Shown piece after piece: positions 43,590-54,430 of a stretch of DNA of 64,000 nt (position 1 is its first letter; every line of letters starts with the position of its first letter). The position numbers and the translations under genes were made by a program. A model generated the notes under the pieces. The model was not told where the DNA came from and did no database searches. It saw nothing but the letters and a program-made list of their open reading frames with translations. Source of the stretch: Simmondsia chinensis (taxonomy: Eukaryota > Streptophyta > Magnoliopsida > Caryophyllales > Simmondsiaceae); NCBI GenBank assembly GCA_018398585.1, contig JAGTTD010000026.1:5027001-5091000 (forward strand), written 5' to 3'.

Positions 43590-44503
43590 ATAAGTTACCA
43601 ACAAATCCCATATTGGACAAGTTCAAATGCACAATCTTAGCTCTCTGATGAAGGTACTCAATTTCTGATGAGCTTAATCGTTGTAACTTAAATCTAACTG
43701 CTTGAATTTTCTCCTTCATCATCCCACTATACCCATCTTGATCTTGGATGTCCTCAAGCTCTTTCCTAGTTTGAGTAACTAGACCCGAAATGTCCCTCAG
43801 GAAGCGATGTTTTAAAATTTTATTCTCATTTGTGTAGCTTGTAGTTTCTTATAAAGTATAAATTGAGGCATACCTCTCACCTGAGTATCCCATGTCCTTC
43901 TTAGCTTCAAAAGAAAATCATCCATGTCACCTAACCAATTTGCCATCTTGAATGCAACTTGTCCTTCTAGGATAGGAATCCCTAAATGGACCACAATCGG
44001 GGCGTGATCAGACACCCCCGGATGTAAAAAGGTCATCATTGAATCAAATTATTCATGCCACACCGGACTCCCCATAGCTCTATCGATCCACGACTTGATC
44101 AAATCTTCTTCTCCTCTTTGATTCGACCATGTAAAAAAAGATTCCAACATCAGAAAGCCCAAGCTGCTTAACAAAGTCCGCAAAATCATGTGTCTCATGT
44201 TCCCATACATTAGCCCACCGACTCTGTCTTCCGAATCCAACACAGCGTTAAAATCGTCTATAACAAGCCACGACTTGTTCATGGAAGAGGACCCAAGTGT
44301 CTTCAAATCATCCCACATGAGTCTCCGATTAGATGCTTTGTAATGAGTCTCCGATTAGATGCTTTGTTCACACCATAACAAAAGGTGCACAAAATCACAT
44401 TCCCTCCATGTTCAGAAACTGAGATTCCACATGAATCAACTATCCCTTCATAAAGACAACATTCACTTGAATTGCACTCGAATCCCATACTGCCCAAATT
44501 CAT
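43590..44503 (-). pseudogene. L1 endonuclease domain (broken)
   Basis: Frames 44503-44303 (SGISVSEHGGNVILCTFCYG), 44318-44049 (SWLVIDDFNAVLDSEDRVGG and FTWSNQRGEEDLIKSWIDRA) and 44039-43812 (HPGVSDHAPIVVHL) show the apurinic-type endonuclease of plant L1, including the GDFN-like (here IDDFN) and SDHxP blocks. After it comes RLSSSEIEYLHQRAKIVHLN (43690-43600), the linker to RT. A short direct repeat (atgagtctccgattagatgc, 44318 and 44344 region) breaks the frame. It would nick target DNA to prime insertion. Confidence 0.87.
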
Positions 44504-44640
44504 CCTTGGCCCCCCGCCTCATACTTACATGTATATAACCAACCAGTAAACAAACACTTCAATATAGACGGAGCTCTGTGCTATTTAACTCTTGATTCTA
44601 ATATGGCCATTAGCCTTATTTTTTCTCTACCTATCAAATT
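44504..44640 (-). other. L1 inter-ORF region and ORF2 start
   Basis: The minus strand reads FKCSEVRNLIGREKIRLMAI (about 44660-44590), the typical start of plant L1 ORF2 (NxRGxxxxxKRxxIKxLI type), then breaks into the endonuclease. Confidence 0.55.
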
Positions 44641-46010
44641 CCTCACTTCTGAGCATTTAAAGCCCTTATTCATTCCTCTTATGTTCTAGGAACCTATCAT
44701 CATCAACCGGGTTTAGTTTGTTTCCCATCATTGGGCTGACACACTACCTCATCACTTTGCAGTATCTAGAAGTTGTTTTGAAGTGGCACTGCAGCCACCA
44801 CACTAGAAGAGCTTCCAACCCCCTTTTCCCCAACAACAATCCAACCCACCTTCGGATGGCTTTGCTAGTCCTGAGTTTCCCCTTGCATAATCATATCAGT
44901 CTATGGCCTAGCAATAGGCGGAGCTTTCGGTCTCCACACCTCCTTAGCCTTCGGACAATCTTTATCACTATGACCTTTTTTTTACATGGGTCACACCATT
45001 GTGCCAACCACTCATACCAAATCATCTGATCTATACAGATATCACCCCGAAGATTAATTGCAATCGACCTCATTATCGGTTTCGCAATATCAACTTCTAT
45101 CAATATTCGGGCATTTGAGACTCTTTAGCTATCATATTATCGACATATAAAGGGACACCAATACAACTACCAACTTTACTCAATATATCAGCAGTCCATA
45201 AGTGCAAGGGAAGATTAGGGAGGTTTACACAAATAAGAACTCGAAAAAGCTCCTCTATGGCCAAACTAAAATTCGGAGATCACCGTTTCAAAACTAATGG
45301 CAGTTGACGAATTATGTACGGACCTCCCTTCATAACAGCGTCACAATCCTCCTTGGAGTCAAGCACAAAGAAAACCCAATCTTCGTCAGGTAGAAGCACT
45401 TTTGGTTCTACTACAGTTGGCCATAGATCCAGTGTCAAATTACTAATGATTGAGTAAGATAAAGAATCACCAACAAGATATCAACCAATGCTCAGCTCCA
45501 ATAGCTAACGTCCTCCAAAACTTCTAGCTTGATGACCTGCTTACGATTCTCTGATATCCCTTGAGATGTTAGCTTCAATGACATTCCCTGTTTCGAGTTT
45601 CTATCGTTTCTGAATAATTTCCTCCATGTTTTCTCAGGGGCATCCTGTACTGGAATATGCTCATTACAGTGATCTTGTCCTAAATCCAGACCAATAATAT
45701 TCCTCCCAAACCTCGGAACCTCCGTGTCCATCTCCTAGCTTTGAATCTCCACGTCCGCTGCTTTGTTAGCCCACTTGATTGCCCTCGGGGATGCTTCCGC
45801 TGCTAGCCAAGCTTCCCCTTGGTCCCATGTAAACTTCACTGTTCCACTTGCTTCTCCTATCTCATCTTCACTCTGACTTTGAATGTTAGAGCTCATACAG
45901 ATGTCAAACACCAGGTTCTCACCTTCGATCCTCGACATTGGCCCTCCTCTTGCTCTCACAGATTGAGATTGGGCTTCACCTTATCCTGCCATCACCATCC
46001 CCTCCCTTGA
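44641..46010 (-). pseudogene. L1 ORF1 (DUF4283-like RNA-binding protein, broken)
   Basis: Frames 45959-45735 and 45731-45492 are the N-terminal part (SRIEGENLVFDI, TVKFTWDQGEAWLAAEASPR, and further PRFGRNIIGLDLGQDHCNEH). At 45480-45130 broken readings match the DUF4283 module. Frame 45103-44891 has IEVDIAKPIMRSIAINLRGD and WYEWLAQWCDPCKKK, the conserved step from DUF4283 to the zinc knuckle (CxxC seen as CDPC). ORF1 proteins coat LINE RNA. The start is probably the ATG near 46015 (minus), but a stop follows within a few codons. Confidence 0.72.
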
Positions 46011-46090
46011 GCCATCACGTTCAGTTGTCAGAACCCTAGCTTTTACCCTATCGCCGTGAAATCGCCCCAAAATTACCCGAAAAGAGCATT

Positions 46091-46414
46091 CTCACTCCCT
46101 TCTATTATTTATATTATCATTATTATTATTATTTTATTTTTTTCATATTCTTGTAATGAACATATATTATTGTTGTTATTTTATTAATGATATTACTATT
46201 ATTATTATTACGACTACTGCTGCTGCAGCTGCTGCGATCACTGTTGTTGTTGTTATTTGTGTTATTTATGTTATTATTGTTGTTTTTATTGTTGTTATTG
46301 GTGCTATTATTTTTATTGTTATTTTACTATTGTTGTTATTGTTACTGTTATTATTTTCATTAATAATAACTATGATTCCTATTGTTCTTACTGTTATTAT
46401 TATTGTTGTCTTTA

Positions 46415-46471
<57 letters not shown>

Positions 46472-46490
46472 CATTACCCATATCTTTTGT
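46091..46490. repeat. (ATT/GTT)n microsatellite block
   Basis: Interrupted ATT and GTT tracts, ending in about 19 perfect ATT units (46415-46472) after a (GCT/GCA)n patch (46213-46240). The poly-Leu, poly-Ile, poly-Tyr and poly-Asn frames on both strands are artefacts of these repeats. Confidence 0.9.
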
Positions 46491-47115
46491 TTTAATAACA
46501 GAAAACCCCTATCACAAATTATAACCACTTACTAAACCCCTCACATTTTAAAATAAAACACAAAATCCCCTGTAAACACAAAATTCAAGTAAAGCAAAAA
46601 TTGCAACTATAAAATAAATTTCTTTATATTTCTTTACAAAAATACGGGTATATTCTCTTTATGCGTATATCAAGTACAAATATACGAAAAATCCTCTAAT
46701 TCGATCTGCTTAAAGTTTGCTTTGTTGACCACCAATGATGAACTTGATATCTTGATGAGGGCATGAGGCTTGATCATAATCAAGAGATTTCTTCTTCAAG
46801 GTAGAGGGCTGGAGCTTGATCTCTAATTTGAAGAAAGTGTTCTGATTTTCAAGGTTTTGGTTGAAAAAATTCAAGAAACTTTGAAGTCTTGCCTTTCTTT
46901 TTGATTTCAGGTCCCTTCAAATGGATGAATGCTCTATTTATAAAAACATCATCCCCAAAAAATACGTGTTTTTTGGGTATTTTCTAAATTTCTTTATTAT
47001 TATTATTATTAATTTTCTTAGAGTGAAATTTGATCTAGTCAACTATTGACTTTCAGTTAACCCAATTTAATTTATTGACCATAATAGACAAAAATTTAAT
47101 TTTCTACGTATCGCC
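46491..47115 (-). repeat. LTR-like segment, minus strand
   Basis: On the minus strand a purine stretch aaagtgggggcga (about 47113-47125) precedes a segment with a TATA box tttataaatagagc (about 46932-46945) and a leader-like stretch. This is the layout of a 3' LTR and its polypurine tract. A TG start is not clear and no partner LTR was found. Confidence 0.4.
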
Positions 47116-48700
47116 CCCACTTTGAGTCAAGATGAGTACACATTGAGGACCGCGTCGCAAGCTGGCTGGTCCATTCGTGAATACGCGGATCGCCAACCCT
47201 GTGCAAGTTTTTGCTTATTTTTTTTTTACTTTATTTCCCGCATGTAAAAATTTGTCTTATGAATTTTAATTTCAAAGAGTTATTTTATTCTCATGAATAA
47301 TGTTTGACAAATTGAAATTTACTCATCTTATGAATTCTTTAATATTTTTGTGATGGCAATAAAAACAGAGGCTTGCACAGGGATCTCAAGGATAATTTAA
47401 ATCTAGTTTCAAATATGTTAACTTAATTACTATCTCATGATAAAATTTAATTACTATTTAATGAGAGTTAATTCTACTAAATAAATCCCATTGCACTCTA
47501 AACTTAAATTATTTCTTCAATAATTTCCAAATAGACTGTATTTATGACAACAACCCCTCTATTAGATGTCCATGACGAAAAATAATTATAACTACTATCA
47601 TTATTTTTCTCACAGCTTTTTCATTAGTTCCCGACTCGTCCTTTTCCGCATAATTCATTTATGCTTGAACAAATTCACGGTATAAATTCTAGATGTCCAA
47701 CAGTTGGAACACTTTGGCCAAAGATTTCGAATTATTCAAACACTTGCAAATCAACTAAGGGGACATCTATATCTCATAAGAGACTGTAAATTCTATATTG
47801 AATACCTGATCCCTATCATAATTTACATCGCTACCCAATGTACATAGGAATTCGGCCATTTATTAAGACCTTATTTATAGTATACCAAAGTGACATATAT
47901 TCCATGCACAAGTCTAGAATACTCTCAGGATTTAAAGTCGCCGTTCAAACAGTACATCATGAATAACTCATTTTCAATAGTAGTGTAGAAACAAGTAACT
48001 CACATGGTCCAACTTAGTATATTAATCTTATTAAATACACCAACATAACACTTTTGGATCACCATTCACATGACCAAAACAAGTCATCTAAAGTGTCACG
48101 TTATAGTCTTAGCATATAAGTGATTCAAACTTGTCTTTGACTACGAGTTTTTCACACAACAATCCATACCATTTGTTCCAAATCTATCTGTGGGTTAATC
48201 TCATAAACCACTTACAACAAACATTTAAATTGTAGTTTGAGGACTACACCAATCTCATGGATGTTACTAAAATAAATATAAAAAAATCACATGCAACATA
48301 CACGCTCAATTACACAAATTTTACAAGGCAATGACTAGAACTTTAATTTTTGTTTATTAAAAAAAGGAATAATTACATGACAAATTTAAATTTTTTTCTT
48401 GACAATATTCCTAATACCTCCCTCACTGGCAATGATGCCACACCTTAAGGATCACTCATGGCTGCTATAGTAGTAGAAGAAGCATCACCATCCCTCTACC
48501 ACCACCATTCCTACTCCCAAGTACTCGCCAGCTCCTCCTACCCTTCTGGGAAGGACACCGAATAAAACCCTATAATTTAGCCTAAATCGCCATTTCCCAG
48601 GAGCAACCCTTTACTCCCTTTTATTTCTTGATTTATTTGTAATATTGTTATTATTATTTTTTATTATTATTACTATTATTTTTTATTGTTATCTTATACT
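47116..48700. other. No gene; decayed retrotransposon-like DNA
   Basis: No open frame of note. 47995-48040 resembles 425-470. 48430-48610 is GC-richer (accaccaccattcctactcc) and might be an old 5' leader. I cannot assign it. Confidence 0.35.
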
Positions 48701-48935
48701 TTCAGGCTACTGTGCTCCCATGATGACAAGCTTCTCAGGTTGGGGGTCCCCTGGAACAGCCTCCCTTCAGGGTAGCAGCCTATAGGGGGAAGGCTGCGTA
48801 CATCCACCCTCTAGACCTTACTTATGCAGGAGCCCTTGGGGCATTGGGACTATTGTTGTTGTTGTTGTTGTTATTGTTATAATCATTATTATTATTATTA
48901 CTATTATTATTATTATTATTATTATTTTATCGGCC
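48700..48935 (+). repeat. RTE LINE tail with (TTG)n(ATT)n
   Basis: ctcaggttgggggtcccctg, ggaaggctgcgtacatcc, tatgcaggagccct, gcattgggactattgttgtt, then perfect GTT and ATT arrays. A short end fragment of the RTE family. Confidence 0.87.
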
Positions 48936-48939
48936 TATT

Positions 48940-49282
48940 TGCTTATTTGGAATATTTGCTTATACTAGCTGTCTTATAGGGAAGGTTTTTGCCTCGTAGT
49001 CTCCTCTAGGGCATTTTTATGCTATGGCTTACTCTTTTGCTTTTATGACCTATTACTCATAGCTCATTGCTCACAGGTCTCCATGAGGCGATGAAGACTT
49101 ACCTCTCAGGTTGGGGATCCTCGGAAACAGCATCTCTTCAGGTTGTTACCCTGAAGGTGGAAGGCTGCATATATCTACCCCCCCCCCCCCCCCCCAGACC
49201 CTGCTTTTGCGGGAGCTCTTGAGACACTGGGATTGTTGTTGTTGTTGTTGTTGTTATACTATTATTATTATTATTATTATTA
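48940..49282 (+). repeat. RTE LINE 3' UTR and tail with poly-C and (TTG)n(ATT)n
   Basis: The UTR-like part (48940-49095) has the same T/C-rich style as 35480-35680. The tail begins ctcaggttggggatcctcgg and contains a run of 17 C (about 49179-49195), then agaccctgcttttgcgggag and gacactgggattgttgttgt. It ends in ATT repeats that touch pararetrovirus sequence. Confidence 0.85.
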
Positions 49283-49312
49283 AAATTGGAACAATCTCCA
49301 ATGGTCCAAATT
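49283..49312 (+). repeat. 30-bp pararetrovirus fragment at a junction
   Basis: aattggaacaatctccaatg and the next bases match about 59410-59436 (start of the coat-protein region) on the plus strand. The adjoining block (from 49313) is RNase H of the same virus on the minus strand, so two distant parts are joined here. Confidence 0.75.
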
Positions 49313-49711
49313 AATAATAAAGCTTGAAAATTATTTTGTAACTATATTTTTTACATCATTTTGTAAAACTTCTTTTGCAGATTTGCAATCAATTCCTAAG
49401 AAGAAAGTTTTGTTATATAAATCATCCTGAAATTTTGAAATACATAAAACAATGGATAAAGCTTCCTTTTTAATTGTTGAATAATTTTTTTGAGCTCAAA
49501 GCCAACGTCCAGAATGAAATCTAATTATTTGCTCAGGGTTGGAGTCTACTTTTTGTTTGAGTATACCACCATAACCTATATCCGAGGCATCTATTTCTAC
49601 TATGAGAGATGCTTTTGGATTTGGAAGGGCTAGGCATGAGAGATTTTTGATTCTTTATTTTAAGGTCTGCACTATCTTAGTATGATCCTCTGTCCAAGGT
49701 AGAGGATTTTT
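49313..49711 (-). pseudogene. Pararetrovirus RNase H, block A (partial)
   Basis: Minus strand: VEIDASDIGYGGIL (first catalytic aspartate in the usual xxTDASxxGxGxxL, here EIDAS), QIIRFHSGRW then a stop, YSTIKKEALSIVL (the glutamate block) and, after a frame break, LGIDCKSAKEVL. The domain ends abruptly at the junction. Confidence 0.82.
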
Positions 49712-50620
49712 TTAAAGTCTTTGGTATAATGGTTGACACATATTGCGAAGGTTAGGGAAGAAATCAGCAACATAATTTAAACATCCCAAAAACCTTTGTA
49801 ATTGAGTTTTGTCTTTTAATTCATTTGAAAATTTGTCAGCAAATTCTATTGCCCTTGCAATAGGTTTTATGGTTCCTTGGAAAATATCATGTCCTAAAAA
49901 TCTTACTTTGGTTTGAAATAATTTCGTTTTTGGAGCTGAAACGACTAAGCCATTTCTTTTGATAGTATTGATAAGGATATTTAAATGTTTGAAATGTTGA
50001 TCAACATTTTTTGAGAAAACTAAGATGTAAACAATGATGAAATCCGTATATTGAGTAAAAATGTCATTCATAATATTTTGAAATTCTGATAGAGCATTTT
50101 TGAGTCCAAATGGCATTACATTCCATTCATAGTGACCAAATGGAACTATGAATGCTGTTTCATAACGATCTTTTTCATCAATTTGAATTTGCAAAAACTC
50201 ACTTTTTAAATCAAATTTTGAAAATATATTTGAATCATGTAACCGATTTAGTAGGTCTCTTTTATTTGGAATTGGATATCTTATCTATTGAAGAACTTTG
50301 TTTAGTGGTTTATAGTTGACAACTAATCTTGGGACTCCTCTTTCTAGTTCTGATTGTTTGTTAACATAAAATGCAGAACAGCTCCAAGGAGATTTTGATG
50401 GTCTTATCAATTTTCTGTCTAAAAGCACTTGAATTTCGTTTTTGCAATGTTCCAACAAGTCTTTGTTCATTTGAATAGGTCTAGCTTCTGTTGGGATATT
50501 TTTTTCATTAAAATCCTTTTCATAAGGTAATTGAATTATATGCCTTTTTCTTTCTCAAAAAGTATTAGAAAGATCATACCATACTTCTTTAATTATTTTG
50601 TTATTTAATTGAGTTATTTT
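49712..50620 (-). pseudogene. Pararetrovirus reverse transcriptase, block A (broken)
   Basis: Frame 50470-50285 has SPWSCSAFYVNKQSE and VPRLVVNYKPLNKVLQ; frame 50194-49712 has FGHYEWNVMPFGLKNA, then IIVYILVFSKNVDQHF, KVRFLGHDIF and LQRFLGCLNYVADFFPNL. At the catalytic site the motif reads VYILVFS: the two aspartates and the isoleucine between the tyrosine and the leucine are lost through a small in-frame deletion, compared with YIDDILVFS at 62.78 kb. It is therefore inactive. Normal role: copies pregenomic RNA into viral DNA. Confidence 0.9.
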
Positions 50621-50717
50621 TTTCATTTGATTGGGCTAATTATTTTTGAATCTTTTGATATTCTACTTCTTTTTGAAGATATTGAATATGATTTTTGTTG
50701 TTACTAATTAGGTTTAT

Positions 50718-51240
50718 TCATTTGAATATTGTTGATTGTAAGAGATTTAAATCTCTTTGTTGGATTGGATTTAAAAATTGAAATGCTATTTTTGTGTCCA
50801 TGATATGAGCATGAATTCCTTCCTTTGTGACCGAAAAAGGGTATATTTGACTTATGAAAGGGATTCCTAATATAATTTGTTGTTGAAGATCTTTGACTAA
50901 AATAAATGGTGTTTTGAAACATATTCCATTGTTGCAAATATAAGAATTTGAAAGTTTATATTTGATATTCATTTTATTTGCACTGGCTGTGTGGAGACTT
51001 TCAAATATTTTCTCATAATATTTTGATGGAACAAGTCCTTCTTGGATGTAATTGAGGTCTGCTCCTGAATCTAATAGGGCTTGAGTTTGAATTTTATAAT
51101 ATTTTGAGATATGAAGGGTTATATAGACATACCATTTTTGATATTCTATTCTTTCAATTATTTGAAGATATTTGTCATTTGAGATTGGTTCATCTAGTAT
51201 TTGAAGATTAATATTTTCTAATTGAGTTTCTATTGGATCA
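50718..51240 (-). pseudogene. Pararetrovirus aspartic protease, block A
   Basis: LLDSGADLN (active site) at about 51085-51060, then VPSKYYEKIFESLHTASANK and frame 50972-50718 with NIKYKLSNSYICNNGICFKT, VKDLQQQIILGIPFISQIYP. This is a retropepsin fold order (DSGA ... ILGIPF flap and second half). Normal role: processes the viral polyprotein. Confidence 0.85.
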
Positions 51241-51371
51241 TTTGTCTTGGATTCTATTTACGATATTCTTGATTCTAATTGTGAATCTTTTGATTCTAAA
51301 AGGGATAGTTTTGACTTTGTTTCTAAATCCTGATATTGTATTGTTATAAATTCTGTTTGTAAATGTTTAAT

Positions 51372-52304
51372 TTATTCTTTTAATTCATTGATTTCTCTTT
51401 GTAAATCTCCAGTTGAAATTTGTCTAAATACATTTGGTGTAGGATATTTTTTAAATATTTGTTCTAAAGATTTGGGTTGCCTTGGCCGAGTTATTTCTTG
51501 TTCTTTGAATATAATTTCTTTTAATTTGAGAAGATATTCTTTTCTTATTTCTTGATCTTGAATTTTTTCTACCATATCTAAGAGGTCTTCTTTATTAGCT
51601 CTTGTTAATACGTTGATTGATTTGATTTTGCAGGGGCATAAGTCTTCTCTTGATTCAGATGATGTTTCTTCATTGGTTGTACCTTCTTGAATTTCAAATA
51701 TGCAGTCTTTATCTTTTGAGCTTGATTCTGAGAGAAATAAATTCATTAATTTGTTTTTTAAATCTTCATCTTCTATTTGATTCATCTTTTCTTTTATTTT
51801 GCATTCGTTCCGGTAATGACCAGGTTTTTTGCATTTAAAGCATATGGGAATTTTATTTGAAACTTTGTTTGTTCTTTTCTTTGAATATTTTTTCCTGTTT
51901 TTGTAATATTGAGGAGGTGATGGTTGTTCATATTTATTTCTTCTTTTCTTTCTATAATACTTAAGGTCTTGTTGAAACGGTTCCTTTTTGTATCGTTTTG
52001 AAGGAGGTTTGAAATTATGAATACCATATTGAGCACAGAAAGAACCTAGTTCTTTTCTTGTTTGTGTTTTTTTGAGATTGTTACGAAGCTTTTGTCCTTG
52101 GCATAATTGTAATGCTTCTTTTTTGATAAAAGTAAATAATTGTCCATAGGTTATATTGTACCATGGAATTGTTTGAGTTCCACAAATATCCTGAATTTTT
52201 GTCATTATTCTTTCTGCAGATAATTTTGGGAGTCCAGTAACAAATCTTTCTTTCCAAAATGGTTGATTTGCGTCTTCTCTTTTGAGTACATGAGTTAAAA
52301 ACAT
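51372..52304 (-). pseudogene. Pararetrovirus coat-protein C-terminal part with zinc knuckle (310 open codons)
   Basis: The longest open frame in the window. Residues 1-60 are the conserved capsid stretch (HVLKREDANQPFWKERF, ERIMTKIQDICGTQTIPWY). Residues 100-150 are lysine/arginine/tyrosine-rich. A CCHC knuckle, CFKCKKPGHYRNEC, is at 155-168 with all four ligands (C-x2-C-x4-H-x4-C). An acidic stretch and a charged, possibly coiled region follow (LLDMVEKIQDQEIRKEYLLK). It is part of a larger frame, broken upstream at about 52310-52410. Normal role: RNA packaging and capsid. Confidence 0.87.
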
Positions 52305-52408
52305 ATCTTTGTACCATCGAAAATCTTGTAAAGAGGGACATCTTAAGTTGGTTAAGAATATTTTTGTTGCTTCTTGTTCGTCATTTATGCTGCCAAGAAG
52401 GGCAACAG

Positions 52409-52958
52409 TTATTGACCAATTAATGTTTCTACTGTGTCTTCAACCACTTCTTCAATGTAAGGTGAATTAACGTCATTTGTATCAAGTCTTCTTCTTTTTA
52501 TATGAATATGATCAAGTATTGCTTGTTTTTCATGGGGTTGTAAAATTCTTGACCACCATGATTGAAGTTGTCCTGAGAATTCAGAAACAATCAATCTGGC
52601 TGATACATGATTTGTACGTGCAGGATTAGCTGCCTCGTCTGCTATAGATGCCATTGCCATTTGTTGTAGATTATTTTTGATTTCATAATCAGATTTTCCA
52701 TCTATATTCCATTCATGGATATCATTTCCATTGAATGATACAGAGGTAAATTGATTTCTTTCTTCGAATTGTATATTAGGAGGAGTTGGTCTTGGATAAT
52801 AATTTCTTGTGGGTTAATTGTTCCAGCTATTTTTTATTCTATTTATTGAAGTTTCAGGGTTTTCAACTATATTGGTATTGAATTGTTCTTCTGTTATTTG
52901 AATTTCTATCTCACTTAAAGATATTGATGAAGTTTCTTCACTTGAGACTTCATTTTCT
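52409..52958 (-). pseudogene. Pararetrovirus coat-protein N-terminal half, block A
   Basis: Frame 52660-52409: MAMASIADEAANPARTNHVS, LIVSEFSGQLQSWWSRILQP and ILDHIHIKRRRLDTNDVN. Upstream NYYPRPTPPNIQFEERNQF and an acidic stretch run to the junction. Confidence 0.82.
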
Positions 52959-53567
52959 ATTAGGGAAAAAGGTTTTCAAAATACTTCTACTTCCAGGTTT
53001 AAAGGAATATGGTTTAACTCCCCTCTAGCTGAACCAGTTTTTCAAAATAAATTATTTTCAAATCCAAGTTCTCCAACGGCTTCGCAAATGAGGCCTCCTT
53101 CAATAAATATTTTAACAAAAGATTTTACAATAAATAAAGAGTTTTTAAGTAATGAATTTGAATCTGATCAAAACAAGGTTCAAAGACATTGGTACTTTCA
53201 AACTTTTCCAAAGGAATCAACAATAAAAATTAGAGAAACTTATTACAAAGAATTAAATCAATTAAAATGTAATATTTCATTCTTCAAATGGTTAGAATCA
53301 TACACATCAAGAAATCAAATACCAAATCCTTTTATGAAAAATTTCATAAATGTTAACACAAACCCCACAACCAAATGGTTAACAGATGGACAAATAATAC
53401 AAACTGTTCATCCTCCTAAAAAAAATTTAATTATCAATGTTCAAAATTAAGAAATGGTCGCCACTCCTTTCCATGGGGGAAGAGAGAAAAAAAAGATTCA
53501 CTACCTACAATCAAAGATATAAATAAAATTTATGAACAAAATAATTTTCAAGCTTTAAATCTCAAAA
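52959..53567 (+). mobile_element. Pararetrovirus block B (inverted against A)
   Basis: Plus-strand movement-protein C-terminus and linker. Open frame 53088-53450: MRPPSINILTKDFTINKEFL, KVQRHWYFQTFPKESTIKIR, SFFKWLESYTSRNQIPNPFM and TKWLTDGQIIQTVHPPKKNL. Its first about 140 bp are repeated in inverted form in block C. Confidence 0.85.
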
Positions 53568-53945
53568 CATTTATTGAAGGAGGTCTCATTTGAGAAGTTA
53601 TTAGAGAACCTGGATTTGAAAATGATTCATTTTGAAAAACTGGTTCAGCTAGAGGGGAGTTAAATCGTATTCCTCTAAACCTGGAAGTAGAAGTATTTTG
53701 AAAACCTTCTTCCCTATTATATGGAAAGGATAAAGTTGATTGTCTTGAAGATTCTATTTGAGAGGAGTGTGAAATAATTGTTTGTTTTCCTGATTTGAAC
53801 TTAATGGTAATTTTGCCATCAGGTTCTTCTGTGATTTGTTGAACTTATCTTCTTGCAATATTTCTTGGAGGTTGATGGTTGTCAATCCTCCAAATTTCTA
53901 GAATGGTTATCTCATTCCATTTGAGACATTTCGGAATTGTTAACA
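53568..53945 (-). mobile_element. Pararetrovirus block C (inverted against B)
   Basis: Minus-strand movement-protein C-terminal region: the minus reading passes LEIWRIDNHQPPRNIARR and PDGKITIKFKSGKQTII to the segment that pairs with block B. Same gene region as 17145-17558 and 54905-55200. Confidence 0.83.
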
Positions 53946-54430
53946 AGAGCCATGGCCATGGTTCTCAATACGCAATTCAAGAGCAAGATTACCAACAAAA
54001 TACAAGAGCGAAAAAAATTCCTCCTCTGTAAGTTTATTTTCAAGTATTTTCAAAGTGTTGTATTCTAGTTTGCTCAATCTGTCAGTTTCATATGTATTTC
54101 AATTTTCTGTTTGTATTTTCAATTTCCGTTCTGTATTCAAGCTATGATTAAAATTTTTAAATCATAAATTCCATCTTTCTTATATTCTTCTGTCCTTTTT
54201 CATATTTTCCTATCTCTGTGTGTCCGCCGATCCTGCCCCCTTTCTGGTATCAGAGCCACGTTTAAGGTGTTTTTCAACAGTAATTTCATGAAAATATTGT
54301 TAAGCACTTATTAAGAATGCTTTGCTATTAAAGCACTCATTAGGAGCTTTGGCAAACTGGTAGTGTAGCGTTGGTAGGCCCGGATAGTGTTGGTAAGCCT
54401 GTGTATGAGGTGTTCCCGTTACTGTGTAGC
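53946..54430 (+). other. Leader-like non-coding region
   Basis: Non-coding, with a consistent T-rich style ending in the primer-binding site and then about 170 bp containing short repeats (gttggtag/gttggtaag). Probably the pararetrovirus intergenic region, or the leader of another retroelement. I cannot distinguish them. Confidence 0.45.
54245..54258 (+). promoter_or_regulatory. tRNA-iMet primer-binding site
   Basis: tggtatcagagcca is a perfect complement of the plant initiator tRNA-Met 3' end, the primer used by Caulimoviridae and by many LTR elements. No gag or movement-protein start follows directly, so the region is displaced. Confidence 0.8.

Larger units (their letters stand above)
28298..46090 (-). 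mobile_element. L1-type LINE, interrupted and with amplified 3' end
   Basis: One LINE on the minus strand. ORF1 (46010-44640), endonuclease (44503-43590), RT first part (41735-40621), RT second part (32259-31711), then five tandem copies of the zinc-finger (zf-RVT) 3' domain (31710-28519). It probably ends in a 13-A tail at 28310-28298. Insertions: Copia 3 (32260-40620), an RTE LINE (41770-42582) and unassigned DNA (42600-43585). Without insertions and extra tandem copies the element is about 5 kb, normal for plant L1. The RT frame runs across the Copia insertion, which fixes the reconstruction. A target duplication cannot be proven because both flanks are ATT repeats. Confidence 0.82.
49313..52958 (-). 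mobile_element. Pararetrovirus block A: coat protein to RNase H
   Basis: One run, minus strand, of coat-protein region (52958-51372), protease (about 51240-50718), reverse transcriptase (50620-49712) and RNase H start (49711-49313). It is the most readable copy. Domain order matches Caulimoviridae with CP, protease and RT in line. It joins inverted block B at 52958/52959. Confidence 0.9.
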
